Part shown: piece after piece, positions 1 to 6,334 of the stretch
Layout: every line of letters starts with the position of its first letter
Numbering within the stretch: the first letter of the stretch is position 1
From: Chromatiales bacterium
Lineage (GTDB): Bacteria; Pseudomonadota; Gammaproteobacteria; JACCYU01
Assembly: GCA_031177845.1 (NCBI GenBank)
Contig: JAPSGG010000051.1
Span: forward strand, 1-8,003
DNA length: 8,003 bases
Direction: 5' to 3'
Notes under the pieces: model-generated
What the model was told of the DNA's origin: nothing
Database searches by the model: none
Seen by the model: only the letters and a program-made list of their open reading frames with translations
Program-made: the position numbers and the translations under genes

Positions 1-1
1 A

Positions 2-151
2 GTGGAGACTTCGAGGTCGACGCTCCCGGAAGAGGCGTACCAGCTAGCCACGCAGAATTTCAAGAATCGTGAGCTCGGCACCGCGTACGCTGGTGGGGCT
101 CAGGTGGGCGTGAGCATCGAAGACCTGCTCAAGAAACAAAAGTCCGAGTAA
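2..151 (+). CDS. pstS: Phosphate ABC transporter substrate-binding protein PstS, 3' end only (partial)
   Basis: The reading frame is open from the window edge and ends with TAA at 149-151, giving the last 49 residues of a protein that starts outside the window. The visible part contains LPEEAYQLATQNFKNRELG, then a Gly/Ala-rich turn (YAGGAQ), then VGVSIEDLLKK and a charged tail. This pattern (proline-led helix, an FKNR-type segment, a glycine-rich turn, then GVSIEDLL) resembles the C-terminus of proteobacterial PstS proteins as I remember them. PstS is the periplasmic protein that binds inorganic phosphate and delivers it to PstCA. Position supports the call, because the next genes are pstC, pstA and pstB on the same strand and pstS is commonly first. 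No domain or signal peptide can be assessed from this fragment, so the assignment rests on the tail pattern and the neighbourhood. Confidence 0.8.
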   Translation: METSRSTLPEEAYQLATQNFKNRELGTAYAGGAQVGVSIEDLLKKQKSE

Positions 152-177
152 GGCCTCTCTCTGTTTTTCAATCGCTA

Positions 178-204
178 GGGGCTTCGGCCCCATATTTTCT
201 TTTT
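178..204 (+). terminator. Intrinsic terminator after pstS
   Basis: GGGGC (178-182) pairs perfectly with GCCCC (187-191) around a TTCG tetraloop, an especially stable loop. It is followed by the T-rich run ATATTTTCTTTTT. It lies 27 bases after the pstS stop. It is probably a partial terminator that lets pstS be made in excess over the membrane and ATPase subunits, a common arrangement for binding-protein genes (inference). The opposite strand lacks a T-run after the stem, so the signal acts on + strand transcripts only. Confidence 0.85.
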
Positions 205-217
205 GCCCCAGATACAG

Positions 218-239
218 ATGTAACAATTCTGTCATATCC
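218..239 (+). promoter_or_regulatory. Candidate Pho box (PhoB binding site) upstream of pstC
   Basis: CTGTCATAT at 229-237 matches the first half of the well-known Pho box consensus (CTGTCATA) exactly. One 11-base unit upstream, at 218-228, lies ATGTAACAATT, which matches the CTGTCAT core at four of seven positions. PhoB binds as a tandem dimer to 11-base direct repeats, so the spacing fits. A-rich hexamers such as TAAACT (256-261) could serve as a -10, but none is strong and the distance is not ideal. The site lies after the pstS terminator, which suggests a second PhoB-dependent start for pstCAB. Confidence 0.55.
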
Positions 240-323
240 GCGCGTTAGCCTAAGCTAAACTGGTCGTTGCGCGGCAGTTCATCCGCTCGTGTCAAGCGCC
301 CTTTCAGCGCCAAAACAAATTCC

Positions 324-1259
324 ATGAGTGACGCGTTCGCCTCACACGCCTGCGTGCAACCGACCAAGCAATTCCTACGCCGTAGGGCGGTGGCAGGCTG
401 GGTAGCACGCGGCATCCTGTTCTTGGCCGCGTTCGCCTCGGTGGCCATCACGTTCGCTATCGTCTACCTGTTGGTGCGCGAATCCCTGACCTTCTTCGAG
501 CATGTCTCCATCGTTGAATTTCTCACCGGCACGCAATGGACACCGCTCTTTTTCGACGCCCAGTACGGCATCCTGCCGTTGGTCTCCGGCACGCTGGTGA
601 TCGCTGGAATTGCGCTGCTGGTGGCGGTGCCGGGCGGCACTATCGTCGCGCTTTATTTAAGCGAGTTCGCTCCACATCGGCTGCGTGAGGTGATTAAACC
701 ATTCCTGGAAATACTCGAAGGCGTACCCACTGTGGTTTACGGGTACTTCGCGCTGCTTTTCGTAACGCCGGTTTTGCAGACCTTTATTCCGAATCTTTGG
801 GGATTCAACATGCTGGCGCCGGGACTGGTGGTCGGCATCATGATCCTGCCGTATGTCGCGTCCGTCAGCGAGGATGCGATGCGTGCCGTACCCAAGGATC
901 TGCGCGAGGGCGCCTACGCCATGGGCGCTACGCGCCTGCAGGTGGCGGTGCGGGTTATCCTGCCGGCGGCCTTTTCCGGCGTGGCCGCGGCTTTTATCCT
1001 GGGCATGTCGCGGGCTGTGGGCGAGACGATGGTGGTGGCCATTGCAGCGGGCCTGCAGCCCAATCTCACCTTGAATCCCCTGGAGCCGGCGGCGACCATC
1101 ACCGCCTATATCGTGCAGGTCAGTCTCGGCGATCTGCCGCATGGTAGCATCGGCTATCAGACCATCTTCGCCGCGGGTCTCACGTTATTCTTGATCACCC
1201 TGATCTTCAACCTAGTGGGATTCCATCTGCGCAGACGCCTGCGCGAGGTCTACGAATGA
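324..1259 (+). CDS. pstC: Phosphate ABC transporter permease PstC
   Basis: PstC is one of the two inner-membrane subunits forming the phosphate channel with PstA. From ATG 324 the protein has 311 residues, a normal length. About six membrane segments are visible, near residues 30-51, 83-105, 133-151, 165-184, 218-243 and 278-301. The cytoplasmic coupling loop that contacts PstB runs from about 182 to 223 and contains EGAYAMGAT. Other typical PstC stretches are GVPTVVYGYFALLFVTP, SRAVGETMVVAIAAG and PHGSIGYQTIFAAGLTL. The frame stays open upstream to a TTG at 267, which would add 19 mostly polar residues. I prefer ATG 324, although neither start has a clear Shine-Dalgarno sequence. The stop overlaps the pstA start in an ATGA arrangement, implying translational coupling. 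A candidate Pho box lies about 85 bases upstream. The family call is secure and the exact start is not. Confidence 0.95.
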   Translation: MSDAFASHACVQPTKQFLRRRAVAGWVARGILFLAAFASVAITFAIVYLLVRESLTFFEHVSIVEFLTGTQWTPLFFDAQYGILPLVSGTLVIAGIALLVAVPGGTIVALYLSEFAPHRLREVIKPFLEILEGVPTVVYGYFALLFVTPVLQTFIPNLWGFNMLAPGLVVGIMILPYVASVSEDAMRAVPKDLREGAYAMGATRLQVAVRVILPAAFSGVAAAFILGMSRAVGETMVVAIAAGLQPNLTLNPLEPAATITAYIVQVSLGDLPHGSIGYQTIFAAGLTLFLITLIFNLVGFHLRRRLREVYE

Positions 1260-2188
1260 GCGCCGCGGCGATGCCCGATAGAAGGCAGCTCGGGACCATC
1301 ATCTCGCGCAACAAGCTCTTCGAGGGGCTGTTCGCGCTCGTGGGGTTGCTGATCGTATGGATTGCAGTGCTGATCCTGCTTGCATTATTCATCAATCTCG
1401 CCATCGATGGCGCGCCCCGCCTATCGTGGGCATTCCTGTTCTCTTTCCCATCGCGCTTCCCGGAAGAAGCGGGCATTCTATCCGCCTGGATGGGCACCGT
1501 GATGGTGATGGTGGTCACCGCCTTAGTCGCCGTGCCGCTGGGGATTGCCGCCGGACTTTATCTGGAGGAATATGCGCCCAAGAACTGGCTAACCGATATT
1601 ATCGAGATCAACGTCACGAATCTGGCCGGGGTGCCATCGATCATCTATGGCCTGCTGGCGCTGGGACTATTCGTCTACGAGTTTGACATGGGCCAGACCG
1701 TGCGCGTGGCAGGGCTGGTGCTTGCGTTGCTCATATTACCGGTGGTCATCGTATCCACCCGCGAGGCGATCCGCAGCATTCCCTATGGCATCCGCGAGGC
1801 GGCCTATGCCTTGGGCGCCGATCAATGGCAGGTGGTCTCACAGCACATCCTGCCCTATTCCCGCAGCGGCATTCTCACGGGTATGATCGTGGGCCTGTCG
1901 CGCGCCATCGGCGAGACCGCGCCGGTGATCACCATAGGCGCGCTCACCTTCATCGCCTTCCTGCCACCTTCTCCCATCCAGGGCGAGCCGCCGTTCATCA
2001 ACTTCGATTGGTTGGCCTCGCCGTTTACGGTGCTGCCGATTCAGATCTTCAACTGGGTGTCCCGGCCACAGCAGGAGTTCCACCTGAACGCGGCGGCAGC
2101 GGGCCTGGTACTGTTGACCATGACCCTGCTCATGAACGCGCTCGCGGTATGGTTGAGATATCGCTTTCGGAAACAGATCCGCTGGTAG
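1256..2188 (+). CDS. pstA: Phosphate ABC transporter permease PstA
   Basis: PstA is the second channel-forming membrane subunit of the phosphate importer. The 310-residue protein has about six hydrophobic segments, near 23-49, 76-102, 122-142, 150-167, 205-235 and 280-300. The coupling loop at about 169-203 contains EAAYALGAD, the match to the EAA motif that docks onto PstB. Family hallmarks are ASPFTVLPIQIFNW near residues 254-267, NLAGVPSIIYGLLALGLFV near 122-140, and SRAIGETAPVITIGA near 215-229. The pairing of GETAP here with GETMV in the preceding gene is what separates PstA from PstC. The ATG overlaps the pstC stop by four bases, so the two subunits are probably made by coupled translation in equal amounts. 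pstB begins 30 bases after the stop. Confidence 0.95.
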   Translation: MSAAAMPDRRQLGTIISRNKLFEGLFALVGLLIVWIAVLILLALFINLAIDGAPRLSWAFLFSFPSRFPEEAGILSAWMGTVMVMVVTALVAVPLGIAAGLYLEEYAPKNWLTDIIEINVTNLAGVPSIIYGLLALGLFVYEFDMGQTVRVAGLVLALLILPVVIVSTREAIRSIPYGIREAAYALGADQWQVVSQHILPYSRSGILTGMIVGLSRAIGETAPVITIGALTFIAFLPPSPIQGEPPFINFDWLASPFTVLPIQIFNWVSRPQQEFHLNAAAAGLVLLTMTLLMNALAVWLRYRFRKQIRW

Positions 2189-2218
2189 CGGCACGTCTAT
2201 AACGAGAGAGCATGACCG

Positions 2219-3136
2219 ATGGGCTCATCGAGAGGCATACAGATGGAAACTCCAGCGATGAACCGCGATGCGTGTGGCGATCTGGCGGACGAGGCTCACA
2301 ATAGACGCGATAGCGCTACGGTGAAGGTGCGAATCGATGCCTCGAGTCGAGGCCGCGCCAAAGCCGCCGCCAAGCTGAACTTGAAGGCCGAGGTCAAGGA
2401 ACTGAGCTTCTACTACGGCGACTACCAAGCCCTGAAGGGCATCAACCTGGTCGTGCCAGAGTATAAGGTCACCGCCCTGATCGGCGCCTCGGGTTGCGGC
2501 AAGAGCACCTTTCTGCGCTGTTTCAACCGCATGCACGATTTGTATCCTAACAACCGCTACAAGGGTGAAATTACCCTCTTTCCAGATGCCATCAACATCG
2601 TAGGCAAGAAGGTGGAGCCGCTGGAGATACGCATGCGCATCGGCATGGTATTTCAGAAACCCAACCCGTTTCCCAAATCCATTTACGAGAACGTGGCCTA
2701 CGGCCTGCGCGTGCGCGGGGTGCGCAGACGATCCATGATCGACGACCATGTGGAACATGCCCTGCAACAGGCAGGGCTGTGGGACGAGGTCAAGGACCGG
2801 CTCGACAAGTCGGGGCTGGATCTGTCGGGCGGACAGCAGCAGAGGGTGTGCATCGCGCGCGCGCTAGCCACCGAGCCGGAGCTGCTGCTGCTCGACGAAC
2901 CGACCTCCGCGCTCGATCCCATCGCCACGGCCAAAATCGAAGAGCTGATCTCAGAGCTGAAAGACACCGTGACCGTGCTCATCGTCACGCACAACATGCA
3001 ACAGGCCGCGCGAGTCTCCGATTACACGGCCTTCATGCACCTGGGTAAGTTAATCGAGTACGCAGATACCGAAACCCTGTTTACCAACCCTGGCGAGAAG
3101 CAGACTGAGGACTATATTACAGGGAGATATGGGTGA
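2219..3136 (+). CDS. pstB: Phosphate ABC transporter ATP-binding protein PstB
   Basis: PstB is the cytoplasmic ATPase that powers phosphate import through PstCA. All ATPase motifs are intact in the 305-residue protein: Walker [10 protein letters not shown] (89-97), Q-loop Gln146 in VFQKPNPFP, signature LSGGQQQR (202-209), Walker B LLLLDEP (222-228), D-loop SALD (230-233) and H-loop His258. It ends with the PstB-specific [13 protein letters not shown]. coli PstB has 257 residues. Here the conserved core (FYYG at 64-67) begins about 46 residues later, after a hydrophilic, Ala/Arg/Lys-rich N-terminus with no recognisable domain. GAGAGAG at 2204-2210, eight bases before ATG 2219, supports the long start. 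In-frame ATGs at 2243 and 2258 would shorten the extension but not remove it. The gene closes the pstCAB unit, and a 242-base gap separates it from phoU. Confidence 0.97.
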   Translation: MGSSRGIQMETPAMNRDACGDLADEAHNRRDSATVKVRIDASSRGRAKAAAKLNLKAEVKELSFYYGDYQALKGINLVVPEYKVTALIGASGCGKSTFLRCFNRMHDLYPNNRYKGEITLFPDAINIVGKKVEPLEIRMRIGMVFQKPNPFPKSIYENVAYGLRVRGVRRRSMIDDHVEHALQQAGLWDEVKDRLDKSGLDLSGGQQQRVCIARALATEPELLLLDEPTSALDPIATAKIEELISELKDTVTVLIVTHNMQQAARVSDYTAFMHLGKLIEYADTETLFTNPGEKQTEDYITGRYG

Positions 3137-3159
3137 GGCCCAATGGATTCCAGTGGACA

Positions 3160-3201
3160 TTCCATGTCTGAGGCAGAACGCCTCGCCATGGAAAGCGAGG
3201 C
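3160..3201 (+). promoter_or_regulatory. Two mutually exclusive RNA hairpins in the pstB-phoU gap
   Basis: In one fold TTCCATG (3160-3166) pairs with CATGGAA (3187-3193). An inner stem GAGGC (3170-3174) pairs with GCCTC (3180-3184) around AGAAC, separated from the outer stem by a small internal loop (TCT/GC). In the alternative fold GCCTCGC (3180-3186) pairs with GCGAGGC (3195-3201). Both folds use the GCCTC segment, so they cannot coexist. A third GAGGC lies at the pstB stop (3134-3138). No T-run of terminator length follows, so this is not a classical terminator. A role in processing, stabilising or attenuating the pstB-phoU transcript is inference. Confidence 0.45.
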
Positions 3202-3283
3202 TGGGGTTTAGAGATGCTTGCTCGTCTCGCCAGGGACGTCAAGCGCAATATAGGTCGCCACGAATTCGCCGGGAAGGGATTTT

Positions 3284-3301
3284 GACAAGCGTTAGCTTGT
3301 C
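3284..3301 (+). repeat. Perfect inverted repeat / hairpin upstream of phoU
   Basis: GACAAGC (3284-3290) and GCTTGTC (3295-3301) form a perfect seven-pair stem around a GTTA loop. No T-run follows on the + strand. An AAAA run follows on the complementary strand, so it is not an intrinsic terminator in either direction. It lies 78 bases before the phoU start. It could be an RNA hairpin or a protein-binding site; the sequence alone does not decide. Confidence 0.5.
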
Positions 3302-3378
3302 CGCAGGGGGAAATACAGGGACGCATTTCATCAACCCCTTGGCGACGAGTTATTCACTAAGTTGCAGAGACCACCGCA

Positions 3379-4104
3379 ATGGACACCGACAGAGAAAATC
3401 TTACCCATCACATCTCCAAAAGCTTCAACCGCGAACTGGAGGACCTGCGCAACCGGGTGCTGCGCATGGGCGGGGTGGTGGAGAGCCAACTCACCGATTC
3501 CTTGAATGCCGTAGCCAACGCCAACGAAGAGCTGGCCCATTCGGTCATCGAGCACGATTATCAGCTCAATGAGATGGAAGTGGAGATCGATGAGGAATGC
3601 GTGCTCATCCTGGCCCGACGTCAGCCGGCCGCGAGCGATCTGCGGCTGGTCTTTGCGATGATGAAGACCATCACCGACCTCGAGCGCGTAGGGGATGAAG
3701 CTAAAAAGATCGCGAAGCTTGCGCTAAAGCTGGCCGAATCAAAGCTGGCCGACCAGCGGTACAACGAGATCGCGACCCTAGGCTGGTACGCCAGCGACAT
3801 GTTGCATCAGGTGCTGGATGCACTCGCGCGCTTGGACCCCGAACTCGCCTTGGAGATCTGCAAGAAGGAGCAAGTCGTGGATCGTGAATATAAGGCGATT
3901 ATGCGCCAGATCATCACCTACATGATGGAAGACCCACGCACGATCAGCCGCTCTCTGGAGGCGGCCTGGGCCGCGCGGGCCCTGGAGAGGATCGGTGATC
4001 ACGCCCGCAACATTGCTGAAAACGTGATCTATCTAGTCAAGGGCAAGGACATCCGCCACACCGATATGGAGAAGGTGCAAGACTCCATACATAGACCGAA
4101 GTAG
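3379..4104 (+). CDS. phoU: Phosphate signalling regulator PhoU
   Basis: PhoU is a cytoplasmic protein that restrains the Pst transporter and relays phosphate sufficiency to the PhoR-PhoB system. The 241-residue length is normal. The protein is helical and built from two repeated three-helix halves. Each half carries the family's acidic metal-binding motif: DLERVGDEAKKIA (100-112) and ALERIGDHARNIAE (201-214). ILARRQPAASDLRLVFAMMK (77-96) is another standard PhoU stretch. The start at ATG 3379 puts the expected HISKSFNRELEDLRNRVL segment at residues 10-28. Only a weak purine-rich ribosome site (CAGAGA) precedes it. There is no signal peptide or membrane segment. The gene follows pstB after a structured 242-base gap and precedes ppk by 98 bases. 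No obvious promoter of its own was found, so read-through from pstCAB is likely. Confidence 0.96.
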   Translation: MDTDRENLTHHISKSFNRELEDLRNRVLRMGGVVESQLTDSLNAVANANEELAHSVIEHDYQLNEMEVEIDEECVLILARRQPAASDLRLVFAMMKTITDLERVGDEAKKIAKLALKLAESKLADQRYNEIATLGWYASDMLHQVLDALARLDPELALEICKKEQVVDREYKAIMRQIITYMMEDPRTISRSLEAAWAARALERIGDHARNIAENVIYLVKGKDIRHTDMEKVQDSIHRPK

Positions 4105-4121
4105 ACCTGCTATCGGCAAAC

Positions 4122-4131
4122 GTGTCGACAC
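4122..4131. promoter_or_regulatory. Palindrome over the ppk -35 element, possible operator
   Basis: GTGTCGACAC is a perfect 10-base palindrome that covers the whole -35 hexamer of the ppk promoter. A dimeric repressor bound here would block RNA polymerase. Palindromes of this length are expected several times by chance in 8 kb, so only its position makes it notable. It does not resemble a Pho box. Confidence 0.3.
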
Positions 4132-4152
4132 CCTGTAGAGCGCGCCTATAAT
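4125..4152 (+). promoter_or_regulatory. Sigma-70-type promoter for ppk
   Basis: A perfect TATAAT (-10) lies at 4147-4152. TCGACA at 4125-4130 matches the TTGACA -35 hexamer at five of six positions, with a 16-base spacer. Transcription would begin near 4159, leaving a leader of about 44 bases before the ppk ATG at 4203. The match is strong enough to expect ppk to be transcribed independently of the pst-phoU operon. Confidence 0.7.
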
Positions 4153-4202
4153 GGTAATTTAATTCCGTACTACCCGCCGCCACTGGCGAGACAGAACACA
4201 TC

Positions 4203-6311
4203 ATGGACGGTTTAAAGGTAATTCGATCCGCAACCGCGAATGCGCCCGCGCCCGCAACGCCATCCGACCTGCTCATCAATCGCGAACTGAGCCAGCTTGC
4301 GTTTAACCGCCGCGTGCTCGAGCTGGCCGAGGACGAGTCCATCCCGCTGCTGGAGCGCCTGCGCTTCCTGTGCATATCCAGTACCAATCTGGACGAGTTC
4401 TTCGAGATTCGCGTGGCGGGCCTCAAGCAGCAAGTCGCGCTCGGCATCGGTACCTTGAGCCCCGACGGTCTCTCGCCCCAGGAGCAGTTGACTCAAATTT
4501 ACACGCACGCGCACGCCTTGGTCGATGACCAATATCGCGTGTTGAACGAGATACTGATCCCGGCGTTGGAAGCGGAGGACATCCGCTTCGTGCGTCGCAC
4601 GGAGTGGAACGAGGCGCAAGCGCATTGGGTGAAGAACTATTTCCTGCGCGAGCTGCTGCCGGTGTTGAGCCCATTGGGATTGGACCCCTCTCATCCCTTT
4701 CCGCGCATCCTCAACAAGAGCCTCAACTTCGTCGTCACGTTGGAGGGCAAAGACGCATTCGGGCGCGACAGCGGTGTCGCGCTGGTGCAGGCCCCGCGTT
4801 CGCTCCCCAGACTGATCCGCCTGCCGGAGCGAATCTCGCGCAAGGGTTACCACTTCGTGTTCCTATCCTCGATCCTGCACACCCACGTCGGCGAGCTGTT
4901 CCCCGGGATGCAGGTGCTCGGCTGTGCGCAGTTCCGCGCTACCCGCAATTCGGACCTTTTCGTGGCCGAGGAAGAGATCGACGATCTTTTGATTGCCCTG
5001 CAGGGCGAACTGCCGTCGCGTAACTACGGGGACGCCGTGCGCCTGGAGGTGGCCGACAATTGCTCGGAACGAGCGACGCGGTTTCTGCTACAGAAGTTCA
5101 AGCTTCAACCTGAGGACCTTTACCGTGTCAACGGCCCGGTCAACCTCAACCGCCTGCTCGCGATGCACGAATTCGTCGACAGATCCGATCTCAAGTACCG
5201 GTCCTTTATCCCGGCCTTGCCGAAGTCACTGACCTCGCGCGCCAACCTGTTCGAGCGGATCGCCAAGGACGATATCCTGCTGCATCATCCGTATCAGTCG
5301 TTCACGCCAGTGATCGAGTTTATTCGCCAGGCTGCGCTGGACCCTAATGTGCTGGCGATCAAGCAGACCCTTTATCGTACGGATACGAAGTCAGAGTTGG
5401 TGGAACTGCTGGTCGCCGCGGCGCGCGCGGGAAAGGAAGTGACCGTGGTCATCGAGCTGCGCGCGCGTTTCGATGAGGAGGCAAACATCAAACTCGCCAA
5501 CCGCCTACAGGACGCCGGCGCGCATGTGCTATACGGCGTGTTGGATCACAAGACACACGCCAAGTTGGCGCTGGTTGTGCGCCGCGAAAAGAATCGTCTA
5601 AAGCGTTACGTTCATCTCGGCACCGGCAACTATCACGCGGGCACCGCGCGCGCCTACACCGATTTCGGCCTGCTGACCTGCGACCGCATCATCGGCGAGG
5701 ACGTGCACAAGATTTTTCAGCAGCTTACGGGCTTGGGCCGAGTCTCGCGCCTGAGAAAGCTGATGCAATCACCCTTCAGTCTGCACAAGGAGATCCTCGG
5801 CAAGATCGAGCGCGAGATCGAGCATGCAGCCAATGGCAAGACTGGACACATCATGGCGCGCATGAACGCCCTCATCGAGTCGCAGGTTATCCGCACCCTG
5901 TATCGCGCTTCGCAAGCAGGGGTGAAGGTTGAGCTCATCGTACGCGGCATCTGCGGCCTGCGACCTGGCATCCCTGGCGTCTCCGATAACATTACAGTGC
6001 GCTCGGTCATGGGCCGTTTTCTGGAGCATGCACGGGTGTTTTACTTTCATAACGGCGGCGAATACGAAGTCTACTGCTCCAGTGCGGACTGGATGCCACG
6101 CAATTTCTTTCGCCGCGTCGAAGTGTGCTTTCCGATCGAGGACGACCGGCTTCGCGAGCGCGTGCTCAAGGAGTCACTGCTCTACTTCCTGGCTGACAAC
6201 ACGCAGGCCTGGGAGCTGCAGCCGGATGGGACCTACAAGCGTGTGAGGCCCGGCAACCGCAAGCCGCGCTCTGCGCAAGCAGAGCTGCTTAGAGAGCTGG
6301 CGGGGGCTTAG
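4203..6311 (+). CDS. ppk1: Polyphosphate kinase PPK1
   Basis: PPK1 reversibly transfers the terminal phosphate of ATP to a growing inorganic polyphosphate chain. The 702-residue protein is slightly longer than E. coli PPK (688). The N-terminal domain opens with LLINRELSQLAFNRRVLELA (23-42) and includes SSTNLDEFFEIR (59-70), whose Asn62 corresponds to the ATP-contacting Asn of the family. The catalytic domains, related to phospholipase D, contain YRTDT (Arg392) and RARFDEEANI (Arg422), the expected metal/phosphate-binding arginines. The autophosphorylated histidine is His452 in THAKLAL, followed by HLGTGNYH (471-478). RGICGLRPG (581-589), FLEH (His609) and CSSADWMPRN (625-634) complete the active site. 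Nothing essential is missing. About 15 extra Ala/Pro-rich residues at the N-terminus account for the longer length. The gene follows phoU with its own promoter and converges on the sulfatase gene. Confidence 0.97.
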   Translation: MDGLKVIRSATANAPAPATPSDLLINRELSQLAFNRRVLELAEDESIPLLERLRFLCISSTNLDEFFEIRVAGLKQQVALGIGTLSPDGLSPQEQLTQIYTHAHALVDDQYRVLNEILIPALEAEDIRFVRRTEWNEAQAHWVKNYFLRELLPVLSPLGLDPSHPFPRILNKSLNFVVTLEGKDAFGRDSGVALVQAPRSLPRLIRLPERISRKGYHFVFLSSILHTHVGELFPGMQVLGCAQFRATRNSDLFVAEEEIDDLLIALQGELPSRNYGDAVRLEVADNCSERATRFLLQKFKLQPEDLYRVNGPVNLNRLLAMHEFVDRSDLKYRSFIPALPKSLTSRANLFERIAKDDILLHHPYQSFTPVIEFIRQAALDPNVLAIKQTLYRTDTKSELVELLVAAARAGKEVTVVIELRARFDEEANIKLANRLQDAGAHVLYGVLDHKTHAKLALVVRREKNRLKRYVHLGTGNYHAGTARAYTDFGLLTCDRIIGEDVHKIFQQLTGLGRVSRLRKLMQSPFSLHKEILGKIEREIEHAANGKTGHIMARMNALIESQVIRTLYRASQAGVKVELIVRGICGLRPGIPGVSDNITVRSVMGRFLEHARVFYFHNGGEYEVYCSSADWMPRNFFRRVEVCFPIEDDRLRERVLKESLLYFLADNTQAWELQPDGTYKRVRPGNRKPRSAQAELLRELAGA

Positions 6312-6315
6312 AGAA

Positions 6316-6327
6316 GGCGCCGGCGCC
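6316..6327. repeat. GC-rich palindrome between convergent ppk and sulfatase genes
   Basis: GGCGCCGGCGCC is a perfect 12-base palindrome filling about half of the 23-base space between two converging stop codons. As RNA it could form a four-pair stem with a CCGG loop on either transcript. No T-run follows on either strand, so a bidirectional intrinsic terminator is possible but weakly supported. Confidence 0.3.
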
Positions 6328-6334
6328 ATCCATC

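Noticed and set aside
267..323. TTG start adding 19 residues to PstC.
   Set aside because: The added residues are not typical of PstC, the start lacks a clear ribosome site, and an ATG at 324 gives a normal-length protein. It is not excluded.
44..451. Two - strand frames of 63 and 68 codons over the pstS end and the pstC start.
   Set aside because: They overlap real coding sequence, the terminator and the Pho box, and show no recognisable protein.
3282..3317. TTGACA at 3282-3287 as a phoU promoter with AATACA at 3312-3317.
   Set aside because: The spacer would be 24 bases, far from the usual 16-18, and the -35 overlaps a perfect hairpin.
3129..3572. A 147-codon + strand frame covering the pstB-phoU gap and running into phoU.
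   Set aside because: Its second half is out of frame with and overlaps well-conserved phoU. Its first half has no recognisable protein features, only hairpin-forming sequence, and no ribosome site was seen.
4037..4447. A 136-codon - strand frame across the phoU-ppk gap.
   Set aside because: It is antisense to the phoU end, the ppk promoter and the conserved ppk start. Its composition (Ser/Arg rich) is typical of a shadow frame in GC-rich DNA.
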